From NCBI RefSeq assembly GCF_963662885.1, contig NZ_OY760065.1, positions 134,001-198,000 on the forward strand: a DNA stretch of 64,000 nucleotides, read 5' to 3'. Of the stretch, positions 52,271 to 60,292 are shown one piece after another. Every line of letters begins with the position of its first letter. Position 1 is the stretch's first letter. The DNA is from an uncultured Pseudodesulfovibrio sp. Its GTDB lineage: Bacteria > Desulfobacterota > Desulfovibrionia > Desulfovibrionales > Desulfovibrionaceae. The translations under genes were made by a program, and so were the position numbers. The notes beneath the pieces were generated by a model. It was not told the origin of the DNA. It saw nothing but the letters and a program-made list of their open reading frames with translations, and did no database searches.

Positions 52271-53947
52271 ATGAAAATGTCAGGTGCGGAAATAATCATT
52301 AAATTGCTGGAGCGGCAGGGTGTGCGGACCATTGCCGGCATCCCGGGTGGGGCCAATCTGCCTCTCTATGACGCCCTGGGGCAACACGGCAAGATCAAAC
52401 ACATTCTGACCCGGCATGAACAGGGAGCCGGGTTCATCGCCCAGGGCATGGCCCGTGTCACGGGCAAGCCCGCGGTCTTCTTCGCCACGTCGGGGCCGGG
52501 CGCTACCAACACCCTGACGGCCATAGCCGACGCCAAACTCGATTCCATCCCGATAATCTGCATCACCGGTCAGGTGCCGCTGTCCATGATCGGCACCGAC
52601 GCCTTTCAGGAGGTCGACACTTACGGCTTGTCCGTGCCCATCACCAAGCATAACTTTCTGGTGCGGTCCGCCGAGGACCTGCTGCGGGTCATCCCCGAGG
52701 CCTTTCGTATCGCTGCCAGCGGTCGTCCCGGCCCAGTGGTCGTCGACGTGCCCAAGGACGTGCAGATGGCTGAAGTCGAGTTTGACCAGTGGCCCGAACC
52801 TGGCATACCGGACGAGACCCCAGAGCTGTTCAAGGGCGAGATCGAGCATGCTGCGGCCATGATCAACCGTGCCGAAAAGCCCATTTTTTATCTCGGCGGC
52901 GGCGTGATCCAGTCTGATTCGACCGTTCAGGCCCTGGCCGTGGCCGAGAAGGGGAGCATTCCGTCGGCTATGACCCTCATGGGGTTGGGAGCCATACCTA
53001 CGGGACACCCGCTTAACCTCGGCATGCTCGGTATGCATGCGGCCCGGTACACCAATCTGGCTCTGGAAGAGTGTGACCTGCTTATCGCCGTGGGCGTGCG
53101 CTTCGACGACCGCGCCACAGGCAAGGTCTCGGAATTCTGTCCCAACGCCAAAATCATCCACATGGACATCGACCCGAGTGAGCTGGACAAGATCAAGACG
53201 GCCCATGCATCCGTCCGTGGCGATGTGGCAGACGTGCTCAAGGCGTTGCTGCCGCACATTGAACGGAAGAACCGGACTCGCTGGAACAGCCGAATCGAGT
53301 CGCTCAAGGCCGCTCATCCCATGATTGTTCCCGGTGCGGACGATCCGACTTCGCCTTACGGTGTCATCCTCAAGGCCGCCGAACTGGCCGGTGATCAGGC
53401 TATTGTCTGTACGGACGTGGGCCAGCACCAGATGCGCACCGCTCAGGTCTATCCCTTCACGCAACCTCGCCACTGGCTGACCTCCGGCGGTCTGGGCACC
53501 ATGGGATTCGGTATGCCCGCCGCCCTTGGTGCGGCACTGGCCGCGCCGGACAAGCCGGTCATCTGCTTCTCGGGCGACGGCTCCATCATGATGAACATCC
53601 AGGACCTGGCAACGGCCATGGAATATGACATCCCGGTCAAGATTATCCTGACCAACAACAATGCCCTGGGTCTCGTTCGCCAGCAGCAGGATCTTTTTTA
53701 CGGCAAGCGGTACGTCGCATCTGATTATTGCAAATGTGTCGATTTTATTAAGATCGCCGACGGATTCGGGATCAACACCTATGATCTCGGCAATTGCGAG
53801 GACCCCGAAGGAACCTTGGCTCAGGCTCTCGCCGAGCCCGGGCCGGCGCTGATTCATGTACCCGTCAGTCCTGATGAGCCCGTCTATCCCATGGTGGCCC
53901 CGGGTGCGGCCAATTCCCAAATGATCGGAGGTGAGAGCCATGTGTAA
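52271..53947 (+). CDS. ilvB: Acetolactate synthase catalytic subunit (isozyme I type)
   Basis: 558 residues; condenses two pyruvates to acetolactate (valine/leucine) or pyruvate with 2-oxobutyrate (isoleucine). ThDP/FAD fold: GIPGGANLPLYDAL, catalytic Glu in RHEQGAGF (about residue 48), SGPGATN, QVPLSMIGTDAFQE, FAD-region RFDDRATGK, and ThDP motif GDGSIMMN ... NNN. It ends PMVAPGAANSQM, like E. coli IlvB. GGAGG lies 5 nt before ATG 52271. It overlaps ilvN by 8 nt. Confidence 0.96.
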   Translation: MKMSGAEIIIKLLERQGVRTIAGIPGGANLPLYDALGQHGKIKHILTRHEQGAGFIAQGMARVTGKPAVFFATSGPGATNTLTAIADAKLDSIPIICITGQVPLSMIGTDAFQEVDTYGLSVPITKHNFLVRSAEDLLRVIPEAFRIAASGRPGPVVVDVPKDVQMAEVEFDQWPEPGIPDETPELFKGEIEHAAAMINRAEKPIFYLGGGVIQSDSTVQALAVAEKGSIPSAMTLMGLGAIPTGHPLNLGMLGMHAARYTNLALEECDLLIAVGVRFDDRATGKVSEFCPNAKIIHMDIDPSELDKIKTAHASVRGDVADVLKALLPHIERKNRTRWNSRIESLKAAHPMIVPGADDPTSPYGVILKAAELAGDQAIVCTDVGQHQMRTAQVYPFTQPRHWLTSGGLGTMGFGMPAALGAALAAPDKPVICFSGDGSIMMNIQDLATAMEYDIPVKIILTNNNALGLVRQQQDLFYGKRYVASDYCKCVDFIKIADGFGINTYDLGNCEDPEGTLAQALAEPGPALIHVPVSPDEPVYPMVAPGAANSQMIGGESHV

Positions 53948-54218
53948 GCAGACCGTCATCGAGTTGTCCGTGAACAACCATCCCGGCGTTATGTCCCATA
54001 TCTGCGGCCTGTTTGCGCGACGCGCCTACAACGTGGAGGGTATTGCCTGCATGCCGGTCAACGGCGGGCAGACCAGTAAGATCTGGCTTTTGGTGGATGC
54101 TGACGACCGGTTGGATCAGATGATCAAACAGGTGGACAAGCTGGAGGATGTGCTCATTGTCGAGCGCTACGACAGCGGACATCCGGTCTTCGCCAAGATG
54201 GCCGAATTCGTCCAATAA
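53940..54218 (+). CDS. ilvN: Acetolactate synthase regulatory subunit (isozyme I type)
   Basis: 92 residues, one ACT domain: VIELSVNNHPGVMSHICGLF, ARRAYNVEGIACMPV, IWLLVDADDRLDQM, KLEDVLIVERYD. The length matches short E. coli IlvN (96) rather than the long IlvH form, so this is an isozyme-I-type enzyme with valine feedback. GGAGGTGAGAGCC precedes the ATG, which lies inside the end of ilvB, indicating coupled translation. Confidence 0.95.
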   Translation: MCKQTVIELSVNNHPGVMSHICGLFARRAYNVEGIACMPVNGGQTSKIWLLVDADDRLDQMIKQVDKLEDVLIVERYDSGHPVFAKMAEFVQ

Positions 54219-54227
54219 GCTTCCTGG

Positions 54228-54259
54228 CGGGACCGGCGGAAACGTCGGTCCCGTTTTTT
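54228..54259. terminator. Terminator of ilvBN
   Basis: CGGGACCG / CGGTCCCG stem with a 10-nt loop and TTTTTT tail. It abuts the stop of the reverse-strand glycosyltransferase gene. Confidence 0.88.
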
Positions 54260-55280
54260 ATTGAGCTGAATCCCAAGTGATTCTGGCAATCTCTTGATAA
54301 AAGGTCCGCAACTCCTGGTTCAGAGGCAGTTGTTCGTCGGTAGCCAGGATGTTGTAGGCGTTGGTCAAGCGGCGTCGTACCACCGTTTGCTGACGTTTTC
54401 TCCATGTCGGGCCCTGTCCAAGCAGTTTCTTGGCCCGTCTGACGATGTGCGCGGCCCGGATGGCGGAGGAGTGGTGCGCCATCACTTCCCTGTGTCCTTG
54501 GGCCGCGATGGCCTCCACGCTGCCGTCGGCCAGAGCCCTGCGGGCTCTTTCGGCGGCTCCGGCTGCATCGCCTCGAGGGTAGAGAAGCACGCTTTCCCCG
54601 TCGGTGAAAAGGTCTTTGAGACCGTTGTCCACGTCTTCGGTCAGCAGAGCCGCTCCGCAGGCCATGGCTTCAAAAACCCGGAAATTAAGTTCCCCGACAG
54701 CGGATTGATTGAGCACTATCCGGCTGCGATTGAAAATCGGAGCGTAACTCCCCTGCATCAGAAACAATGGGTGGTGCTTTTTGAAAGCGTTGAGGAAGAG
54801 TTTGCGATGCGTGTTGATGGAACCTTCCACGGTCCCCACAAAGGAGACAGGCACGTCTCGTTCCAGCCCTTGGTCCGTATCTCGTTCCGGATTGCAGAAG
54901 AGCGGGAACCATTCCAGTTCATTGCCCAGTTGCTCCTGTTCGAAGAGCGGCAGGTAGTCCTTTTGTGCCACGAGCATCAGGTCGAAGGCTGCCGCATAGG
55001 CCATGTGCCAGGGGTTGCAATACTGGTCGATGGAAAATCCCACGGTCACGGCGGGCAGGGCTTCGATGCCGATGACGGAAGGGGGGCGGCATATGTCGTT
55101 CCAGACCACCAGGTCCGGAGTGAAAGCCCGTTCCCTGAGTATTCCCATCAGGTCGGCCAGTGAAATGACCGTCTCCAGGCGGACGTCGCAGCCCGGGTCA
55201 GGGCCGAGCCACAGCACCTCATGGCCCATCTCCCGAAAGGGTTTGACGAAATAGTGTCCGTCAAGGTTGAGAATGCGCAT
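54258..55280 (-). CDS. Glycosyltransferase, CgeB/YkvP-like
   Basis: 340 residues with a GT-B-like layout: N-terminal half with RILNLDGHYFVKPFREMGHE and VVWNDICRPPSVIGIE, C-terminal half with VSFVGTVEGSINTHRKLFLN, SAVGELNFRVFEAMACGAALLTED as two adjoining motifs, and DGESVLLYPRGD, as in CgeB/YkvP (Glyco_trans_1_2) proteins. Donor and acceptor are unknown. ATG 55280 has AAGGA 6 nt upstream; longer frames upstream lack a ribosome site and would overlap the sigma-28 promoter of the divergent flagellin-like gene. Such enzymes lie near flagellin genes in several Desulfovibrio, so flagellar glycosylation is an idea only. Confidence 0.78.
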   Translation of the reverse strand: MRILNLDGHYFVKPFREMGHEVLWLGPDPGCDVRLETVISLADLMGILRERAFTPDLVVWNDICRPPSVIGIEALPAVTVGFSIDQYCNPWHMAYAAAFDLMLVAQKDYLPLFEQEQLGNELEWFPLFCNPERDTDQGLERDVPVSFVGTVEGSINTHRKLFLNAFKKHHPLFLMQGSYAPIFNRSRIVLNQSAVGELNFRVFEAMACGAALLTEDVDNGLKDLFTDGESVLLYPRGDAAGAAERARRALADGSVEAIAAQGHREVMAHHSSAIRAAHIVRRAKKLLGQGPTWRKRQQTVVRRRLTNAYNILATDEQLPLNQELRTFYQEIARITWDSAQ

Positions 55281-55379
55281 GCCGTATCCTTGTTTTAGTA
55301 TCCAGCTTTGAATTCTATAGCCGGAGATGCCTTGTTGAATCAAGAGATTGGCGGTTTGGCTGAAATCGTTCGGCAGGTC

Positions 55380-55406
55380 TAAAGATATTGCCTTCATGGC
55401 CGATAA
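55380..55406 (+). promoter_or_regulatory. Sigma-28 (FliA) promoter of the flagellin-like gene
   Basis: TAAA (55380-55383), 15-bp spacer, GCCGATAA (55399-55406): an exact match to the sigma-28 consensus TAAA-N15-GCCGATAA, 34 bp before the ATG. It puts the downstream gene in the late flagellar regulon. Confidence 0.93.
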
Positions 55407-55440
55407 ACCATGTGGAGTTCTATAATCTCCGGGAGACGTC

Positions 55441-56286
55441 ATGGCCCTGACCGACATCGAAAAGAATTTTATCTACGACTACTCGTTGCAGTTGTTGCAG
55501 CAGGATATGCTGACCAATCAACTCTTCGGGGCTTCCGGCGTTGGGCAGAACCTGCGTAGTCTGGTGCTGGGCGGGCCGGTTAGGGCGGCGACCTTCACCA
55601 ATCCCTTTGAGGAGGCCATCAGCGGCCAGTTGCGCGGTGATGCCGCGGCCGTGCGCCAAGCTTCGAACAACGTGGGCGAGGCCGCGTCCATGATGGGGGT
55701 GGCCCGGACCGAAATGGCTACCATCATGGACGCCTTGAACGACATGGAGGACATGATCGACCAGATCAACTCCGGCGAGCTGGACGGTACCAGTTCCGTT
55801 GTTCAGAGCGACTTCGACGCCCTTCGCGACAAGATTACCGGAGCTATCTCGGCAGCCGATTTCAACGGCATCGCCGTACTGGATTCAACCCAGTGGGGTA
55901 CGGACCAGATCGACTCCAACGGCAACGTCTACATCCAGTCCAGCAAGGACGGAGGGTTCAACATCACCTTCCATTCCGTGGACACCCCATCGAGCGGCGT
56001 GGCCTGGTCAGACCTGGACGGAACCGATCTGGGGGCGGTGGGTACACGCGCCACTCAACTCGGCTATGTCCAGTCTCTGCAGAGCGAGATGTCCGCCATT
56101 CAGGATATGTATGAAAGCAAGGAGGACAGCCTTCAGTCTCAGCAGCTCAATCTGGAAAGTCAGGCTCAGCTTCTGGACCAGGCCGCCCAGTTGCGCAAGC
56201 CGTCGGACCCGGATTATTCTCTGGAGCAACTCCTCGCCGATCTTGTGGCCCGGACTACCGGGACTATTTTTGACAGTAACGGCTGA
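55441..56286 (+). CDS. Flagellin-like protein of unknown role
   Basis: 281 residues, largely helical ends with a central variable part, low in cysteine and aromatic residues, as in axial flagellar proteins. The segment about 60-145 (SGQLRGDAAAVRQASNNVGE, then DALNDMEDMIDQINSG ... ISAADFNGIAVLDS) resembles the flagellin D1 region, and the end (SLQSQQLNLESQAQLLDQA) a C-terminal coiled coil. The typical N-terminal flagellin start (INTN ... ALN) is missing and replaced by LTDIEKNFIYDYSLQLLQQD, so it is not an ordinary filament flagellin. GGGAG precedes the ATG. The perfect sigma-28 promoter supports a flagellar role (minor flagellin, cap or secreted factor). Confidence 0.72.
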   Translation: MALTDIEKNFIYDYSLQLLQQDMLTNQLFGASGVGQNLRSLVLGGPVRAATFTNPFEEAISGQLRGDAAAVRQASNNVGEAASMMGVARTEMATIMDALNDMEDMIDQINSGELDGTSSVVQSDFDALRDKITGAISAADFNGIAVLDSTQWGTDQIDSNGNVYIQSSKDGGFNITFHSVDTPSSGVAWSDLDGTDLGAVGTRATQLGYVQSLQSEMSAIQDMYESKEDSLQSQQLNLESQAQLLDQAAQLRKPSDPDYSLEQLLADLVARTTGTIFDSNG

Positions 56287-56310
56287 CCGGTGTCCCAATG
56301 CACTGAAGAC

Positions 56311-56345
56311 AAAGGCGCCGGTCCATATGGACCGGCGCCTTTGTC
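56311..56345. terminator. Palindromic terminator
   Basis: A 32-bp perfect palindrome with arms AAAGGCGCCGGTCCAT and ATGGACCGGCGCCTTT, then GTCTT. The T-tail is short, but position between convergent genes fits a two-way terminator. Confidence 0.8.
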
Positions 56346-56399
56346 TTGGCCTATCGGCGAAATGAGATGCCGAAAGATTCATCGTAATGATTGGCCGTT

Positions 56400-57281
56400 T
56401 TATCCGGCCTTGTTGTCCTTGATCACGGTCACTGTCGCAGTTCGGCCGACGATAAGCTGAATATTGTTGGGGTTCTCGTCTATAGTGACGCGAACAGGAA
56501 TGCGTTGGGCCAGCCGTACCCAGGAAAAGGTCGGAGAGACGGAAGCCAACAGGCCGGAATTGTTGTTGTCCTGGTCTTGAATGCCGCCGGCGATACTGTC
56601 CACGTGTCCATAAATAGGTTCGCTCTCACCCATGACGTCGATGCGTACTGACGCGTCGGGGCGTATTCTGCGTAACTTGGTTTCCTCGAAGTAGCCGACG
56701 ACGTAGTAGGACTTTGCGTCCACCAGGGCGGCTACGGCCTCTCCCGCATGAGCATAGTTCCCCGGTCGCAGGGAGAAGTTGGTCAACATGCCGTCTACCG
56801 AAGCCCTGACTGTCGCTCTGCTCAAATTCAGTTCCGCGATTTTCAATTTGGCAACGGCATTGTTGTAGGCCGAAATCGCCTGCTGCTGATCGGTTTGGGC
56901 TTCCTGCAGACGTTGGGGGCTGACGACCCGGTTTGTAGCCAGAGAGGTGTATCGGCCCAAATCGTTTTTCGTCATGGCGAGGGTTGCCCTGGTGCTGGCG
57001 ACTTCGGTTTTAGCCTGCTGGAGTGCCAGGGTGTATCGTTTGGGGTCGATGTGGAACAGGACATCGCCTTTGTGGACGATCTGGTTGTCCTTGACCATGA
57101 CGTCGGCCACGATGCCTGAAACGTCGGGGGTGATCTGGACTATGTCGGCGGAAATCCTGCCGTCGCGAGTCCAGGGGGCCTCCTTGTAGAATTCCCACAT
57201 GTGGCGTCCCAGCCATGCGGCGCAAACCAGCATGGCGAGAGTCACGAGAATGCGGCCGGTGTTTTTTCGAATCCAATTCAT
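56400..57281 (-). CDS. aaeA: Membrane fusion protein, AaeA/EmrA-like
   Basis: 293 residues: one N-terminal membrane helix (about 9-27), lipoyl-like half (DGRISADIVQITPDVSGIVA, VHKGDVLFHIDPKRY), coiled-coil hairpin (about 80-150) and the second half (ATVRASVDGMLTNFSLRPGNY). This HlyD-family protein bridges the inner-membrane pump to the outer membrane in aromatic-acid efflux (AaeAB). Its start overlaps the stop of the aaeX-like gene by 4 nt. I call it AaeA-like from the gene set; the substrate is unknown. Confidence 0.88.
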   Translation of the reverse strand: MNWIRKNTGRILVTLAMLVCAAWLGRHMWEFYKEAPWTRDGRISADIVQITPDVSGIVADVMVKDNQIVHKGDVLFHIDPKRYTLALQQAKTEVASTRATLAMTKNDLGRYTSLATNRVVSPQRLQEAQTDQQQAISAYNNAVAKLKIAELNLSRATVRASVDGMLTNFSLRPGNYAHAGEAVAALVDAKSYYVVGYFEETKLRRIRPDASVRIDVMGESEPIYGHVDSIAGGIQDQDNNNSGLLASVSPTFSWVRLAQRIPVRVTIDENPNNIQLIVGRTATVTVIKDNKAG

Positions 57282-57484
57282 TGCAGATACCTGTTGTAAA
57301 CGATGACGTTCAGCCCCAGGAGGGCTATGTAAAGGGCCACATTGAAAAGCGGCCTGTGCCAGACATGTCGGTACAAACCGAGCTTGGCAAATAATCTTCC
57401 CAGCAGGGCGCTCATGGCCAGAGAGATGCAGGCCAGTACCGCGACAGCCGGGACCAGGACTCCGTAAATGTTGTAATCAGGCAT
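57278..57484 (-). CDS. aaeX: DUF1656 small membrane protein (AaeX-like)
   Basis: 68 residues with two membrane helices (about 8-30 and 45-62): YNIYGVLVPAVAVLACISLA, then WHRPLFNVALYIALLGLNV. The HRPLFN-like motif is typical of DUF1656/AaeX, nearly always encoded between an AaeB-type FUSC pump and an AaeA fusion protein. It overlaps both neighbours (8 nt with the pump, 4 nt with the fusion protein). Confidence 0.88.
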   Translation of the reverse strand: MPDYNIYGVLVPAVAVLACISLAMSALLGRLFAKLGLYRHVWHRPLFNVALYIALLGLNVIVYNRYLQ

Positions 57485-59516
57485 TGGCTGTTTCCCAAAG
57501 AGCTTGTGTGGTAGCGGTGTTTGTTCCGAGAGCAGGAAGTCGACGCCCGAGGCATATTTGAAGAGCGACGAGTTGCGTCTGCATACGATGGCGCAACATC
57601 GGGTCGGATTCTTCAGCTATTTCGTTCCAGCATGATTTCAGTTTTTCCATGACGGCGTTCCTGTCGTTGTCCTTCTGCCCCTTGCGGTAGAAGCGGGTTA
57701 TTTCCCCGCCCAGTTCGAAGACGGAAGTACGGGCGCTTGCTGCGGCCTTTTGCGCAAGATCCTGCAGAAGGCCGAGGTTGTTGCCCAATCGAAGGTCTCG
57801 CAGCAGGTCGTGTTGCATTGCGGGTGAATCCTTGGGGAGCGTCGCCTGTCTGGACGCCCAAAGAGAAACGAGGTCCAGCAGACGTTGCAATTTTCGGTTG
57901 TTGGCAGCACTTGGCGTTGAAGCCACTGCGGCCACGACGCGCCAACCTGCGCGGAGCAGGGTACGGGCCCGCGCTTGTGCGCCTGCGGTTTTGACCAGGC
58001 CGGTAATGACGAGACAGCATGCAACGCCCAGAATAAGGCCCACGTCCGAAGTCAGCATGCTCTGGAAATCCAGGCTGAGACGATTATGCAGCTGCAGCAT
58101 GAGGGGCAAAAAGATGCAAAAGAGGGCGCTGCGGATTCGTTGGGCGGGATTTGCTTTCATGGCCCCTACAGGGATCATGAGCAGTCCGAGGGCGGCAACG
58201 AGCGTCGAATAGTCCGTCAGGATCGGCAGGAGCGTAAAATTGAGACCGATGGCCACGATTGCGGTGATGACAAGGGCGGATACGGTCTTTCGGAGCATGA
58301 AGGTGGGATTGTCCATGCCGATCCAGCGGCAGCAGAATACGCCAGAAATCTGGGTGATCAGCATCCCGGGCGTCCAGCTGGTGGATATCCAGAAGATCAT
58401 GGGGACGGCAATGGCGAGGACTGTGCCCAAAGCCGCGACAAGCCCCATTCCGTGATCCCTGTAAACCTTGATGGGCTGGGAACGCGCTATCAACCGTTCG
58501 GAACGTGGCGAGATGGTTTCCTCGCGCAAATCTTCATGGAGTATCGAACATTCGTGCCAGACTTCGATGAAACGTCCGATCCTTTTGGCAAGGCTGGCAG
58601 TGAGTAGGGCCTGACCACCCGTTTTGAGCGCCATGGTTTCCAGCTCTTCGGAAAGGGCAAGCAGTCCATGAGCGTCTTCTTCGGAAGCCCCATGACCACT
58701 TTGGACCCATTTCCCGCATTGGAACAATAAGTCCTCCAGCAGGGAGGGCGCCGGGGTATCGGAGGTCTGCTGCCACACGACATGGTCCTCGATGGCGGAA
58801 AGAATGGGGGGGAGAAGTCGCATTTTATCCTGTATGCCACGTAGGAGCCCCGCAAGCTCCCTGTGGTGCGAAGCGTCATAGGCGACTTCGGCCACAAGGG
58901 TCCGCATGCCTACGATACTTCCGGTCAGGGCATGCCATTCGTGTTGTGTCTTCTTTGCATCCATTCGCCCCAGAAATACATCCGTGGCCAGGTCGGAAAC
59001 ACTTTTCATCCAGCCGTTTATCTTCTGGGTCAGAACAGGACCGACGTGTCCGGGAAATACAATCTGGTTGATGATCGTCGCGCAGATGATGGCCAGGCCG
59101 ATCTCCTCGACCCGTGAGATGGCCATGGTGAAGACCTCCGAGGGGGCGTCGACAACGGGCAGCCCAGCCAGAAGAACCGTATAGCCAGCGAGTTGGAAAG
59201 TGTAACCGCGCGGAGACTGGTCCAGCTGTCCTGCATACGCGCAGAGGGCGACCCAGCCGATGATGGCGGCCGAAAGCAATTCCGGCGAGTTGACCAGAGG
59301 GGGGACCATAAGAACGGTTACGGCACCGCCGATTATTGTTCCAAGCAATCGGTAGGTCGCTTTGGCCGCACTGCTGCCGGACAGCGGATTGCTGACGATG
59401 TAGACCGTACTGATGGTCCAGTAGGGGTGCTGGAGATCAAAATACAAGGCAATGCCGAAGGCGATCATGGCCGCGGCGAAGGTCCTTATGGAATTGAGAG
59501 CAACGGATGAAGACAT
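57477..59516 (-). CDS. aaeB: FUSC-family efflux pump subunit, AaeB-like
   Basis: About 679 residues, with two membrane bundles of roughly five helices (about 5-165 and 345-490) each followed by a soluble helical region, the FUSC/AaeB design. Conserved blocks: SIRTFAAAMIAFGIALYFDL, HPYWTISTVYIVSNPLSGSS, and in the second half SWTPGMLITQISGVFCC. AaeB exports aromatic carboxylic acids. The start is uncertain: ATG 59516, or a TTG at 59537 that overlaps the MarR stop. It is the first pump gene after the MarR regulator. Confidence 0.88.
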   Translation of the reverse strand: MSSSVALNSIRTFAAAMIAFGIALYFDLQHPYWTISTVYIVSNPLSGSSAAKATYRLLGTIIGGAVTVLMVPPLVNSPELLSAAIIGWVALCAYAGQLDQSPRGYTFQLAGYTVLLAGLPVVDAPSEVFTMAISRVEEIGLAIICATIINQIVFPGHVGPVLTQKINGWMKSVSDLATDVFLGRMDAKKTQHEWHALTGSIVGMRTLVAEVAYDASHHRELAGLLRGIQDKMRLLPPILSAIEDHVVWQQTSDTPAPSLLEDLLFQCGKWVQSGHGASEEDAHGLLALSEELETMALKTGGQALLTASLAKRIGRFIEVWHECSILHEDLREETISPRSERLIARSQPIKVYRDHGMGLVAALGTVLAIAVPMIFWISTSWTPGMLITQISGVFCCRWIGMDNPTFMLRKTVSALVITAIVAIGLNFTLLPILTDYSTLVAALGLLMIPVGAMKANPAQRIRSALFCIFLPLMLQLHNRLSLDFQSMLTSDVGLILGVACCLVITGLVKTAGAQARARTLLRAGWRVVAAVASTPSAANNRKLQRLLDLVSLWASRQATLPKDSPAMQHDLLRDLRLGNNLGLLQDLAQKAAASARTSVFELGGEITRFYRKGQKDNDRNAVMEKLKSCWNEIAEESDPMLRHRMQTQLVALQICLGRRLPALGTNTATTQALWETANA

Positions 59517-59533
59517 GGTGAAACCGGGAATGC

Positions 59534-59998
59534 TCAATTGGTCGGATTCAGCCTTGCCGTTATGGCTGCCTCTGCCTTGGCCAGTAGGCGTTCAGTGGCT
59601 TCAATGTCCTCCGGGCTGACTTCCGCCAGGATTTCTTCACGCATGTCTTTGCGGATACTGACGATCTGTTCAGCCAATTTTCGTCCTTTTTCCGTCAGCC
59701 GGATAAGCTTGGCCCTGCGGTCGCGGCTGTCCTCCTCTCGGCGGATCAATCCTTCCTCCTCCAGGTTGCTCAGGACGCGGACAACGGCGGTATTTTCGAC
59801 GCCGAGCCGTTTTGCCAGCTCATGCTGCCGTATTCCGTCTCCGTCCTGCAGCAATGTCGAGAGCGGAAGGACCGGCGTGGCGCTCAGTCCTTGAGAGGCG
59901 ATTATCTGACGGAAAAGCCGTTTCCATGACTGGCCTACAGCAATGATGGATAGACCGATCTGTGTGTCTCGTTTGATGTCAAATTCATTCATTGTCAT
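59534..59998 (-). CDS. MarR-family transcriptional regulator
   Basis: About 154 residues: winged HTH with LPLSTLLQDGDGIRQHELAK, RLGVENTAVVRVLSNLEEEG, LIRREEDSRDRRAKLIRLTEKG (the DxRDxR wing motif) and a helical C-terminal dimer part. MarR proteins usually repress an efflux operon until a phenolic ligand binds, which fits the downstream AaeB/X/A genes. Start choice is open: ATG at 60013, 59998 or 59992, none with a strong ribosome site; a perfect palindrome overlaps 59998. Confidence 0.9.
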   Translation of the reverse strand: MTMNEFDIKRDTQIGLSIIAVGQSWKRLFRQIIASQGLSATPVLPLSTLLQDGDGIRQHELAKRLGVENTAVVRVLSNLEEEGLIRREEDSRDRRAKLIRLTEKGRKLAEQIVSIRKDMREEILAEVSPEDIEATERLLAKAEAAITARLNPTN

Positions 59999-60007
59999 TA
60001 AATGACA
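59993..60007. promoter_or_regulatory. MarR-type palindromic operator at its own gene start
   Basis: TGTCATTTAATGACA (reverse strand): perfect 7-bp arms around one base, overlapping the possible start codons of the marR-like gene. A second repeat TGAATT ... AATTCA lies at 60030-60050. Both fit autorepression of the MarR-efflux operon. Confidence 0.6.
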
Positions 60008-60137
60008 TATCATCTTTATTGAGTCAAATTGAATTAATTGTTAAAATTCAGATGATTACAATTTTAAATATCTGAATCTTGACCTAAGAGGTCTCAAATA
60101 AAGGAAGGCGGGGAGTGAAGTGGAAAATGTGAAAGAG

Positions 60138-60172
60138 CAAAAAAAGACCGTCTTTCTTGCGAAAGACGGTCT
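60138..60172 (-). terminator. Terminator of tRNA-Thr copy 1
   Basis: On the reverse strand: AGACCGTCTTTC - GCAA - GAAAGACGGTCT then seven Ts, 7 nt after the CCA end of the tRNA. Confidence 0.93.
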
Positions 60173-60276
60173 AGATATGTGGAGCTGCTGGGCGGGATTG
60201 AACCGCCTACCTCATCCTTACCAAGGATGCGCTCTACCGATTGAGCTACAGCAGCGTTCCGGCTGTTTTCGAAGAA
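60172..60276. repeat. 105-bp direct repeat, left copy
   Basis: It contains the whole tRNA-Thr gene plus 21 bp on its 5' side (ending GTTTTCGAAGAA as read on the forward strand) and 8 bp on its 3' side. It matches 62341-62445 at 102 of 105 positions. The pair brackets the Rhs module. Confidence 0.9.
60180..60255 (-). tRNA. tRNA-Thr (GGT), copy 1
   Basis: A 76-nt cloverleaf on the reverse strand with encoded CCA. Acceptor stem GCTGCTG/CAGCAGC, D-arm GCTC/GAGC, anticodon stem CATCC/GGATG with loop TTGGTAA (anticodon GGT), T-arm GGCGG-TTCAATC-CCGCC. It is nearly identical to the copy at 62349; the two differ by one compensatory pair in the anticodon stem. Confidence 0.97.
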
Positions 60277-60292
60277 TCGGAAGTATTTACAA

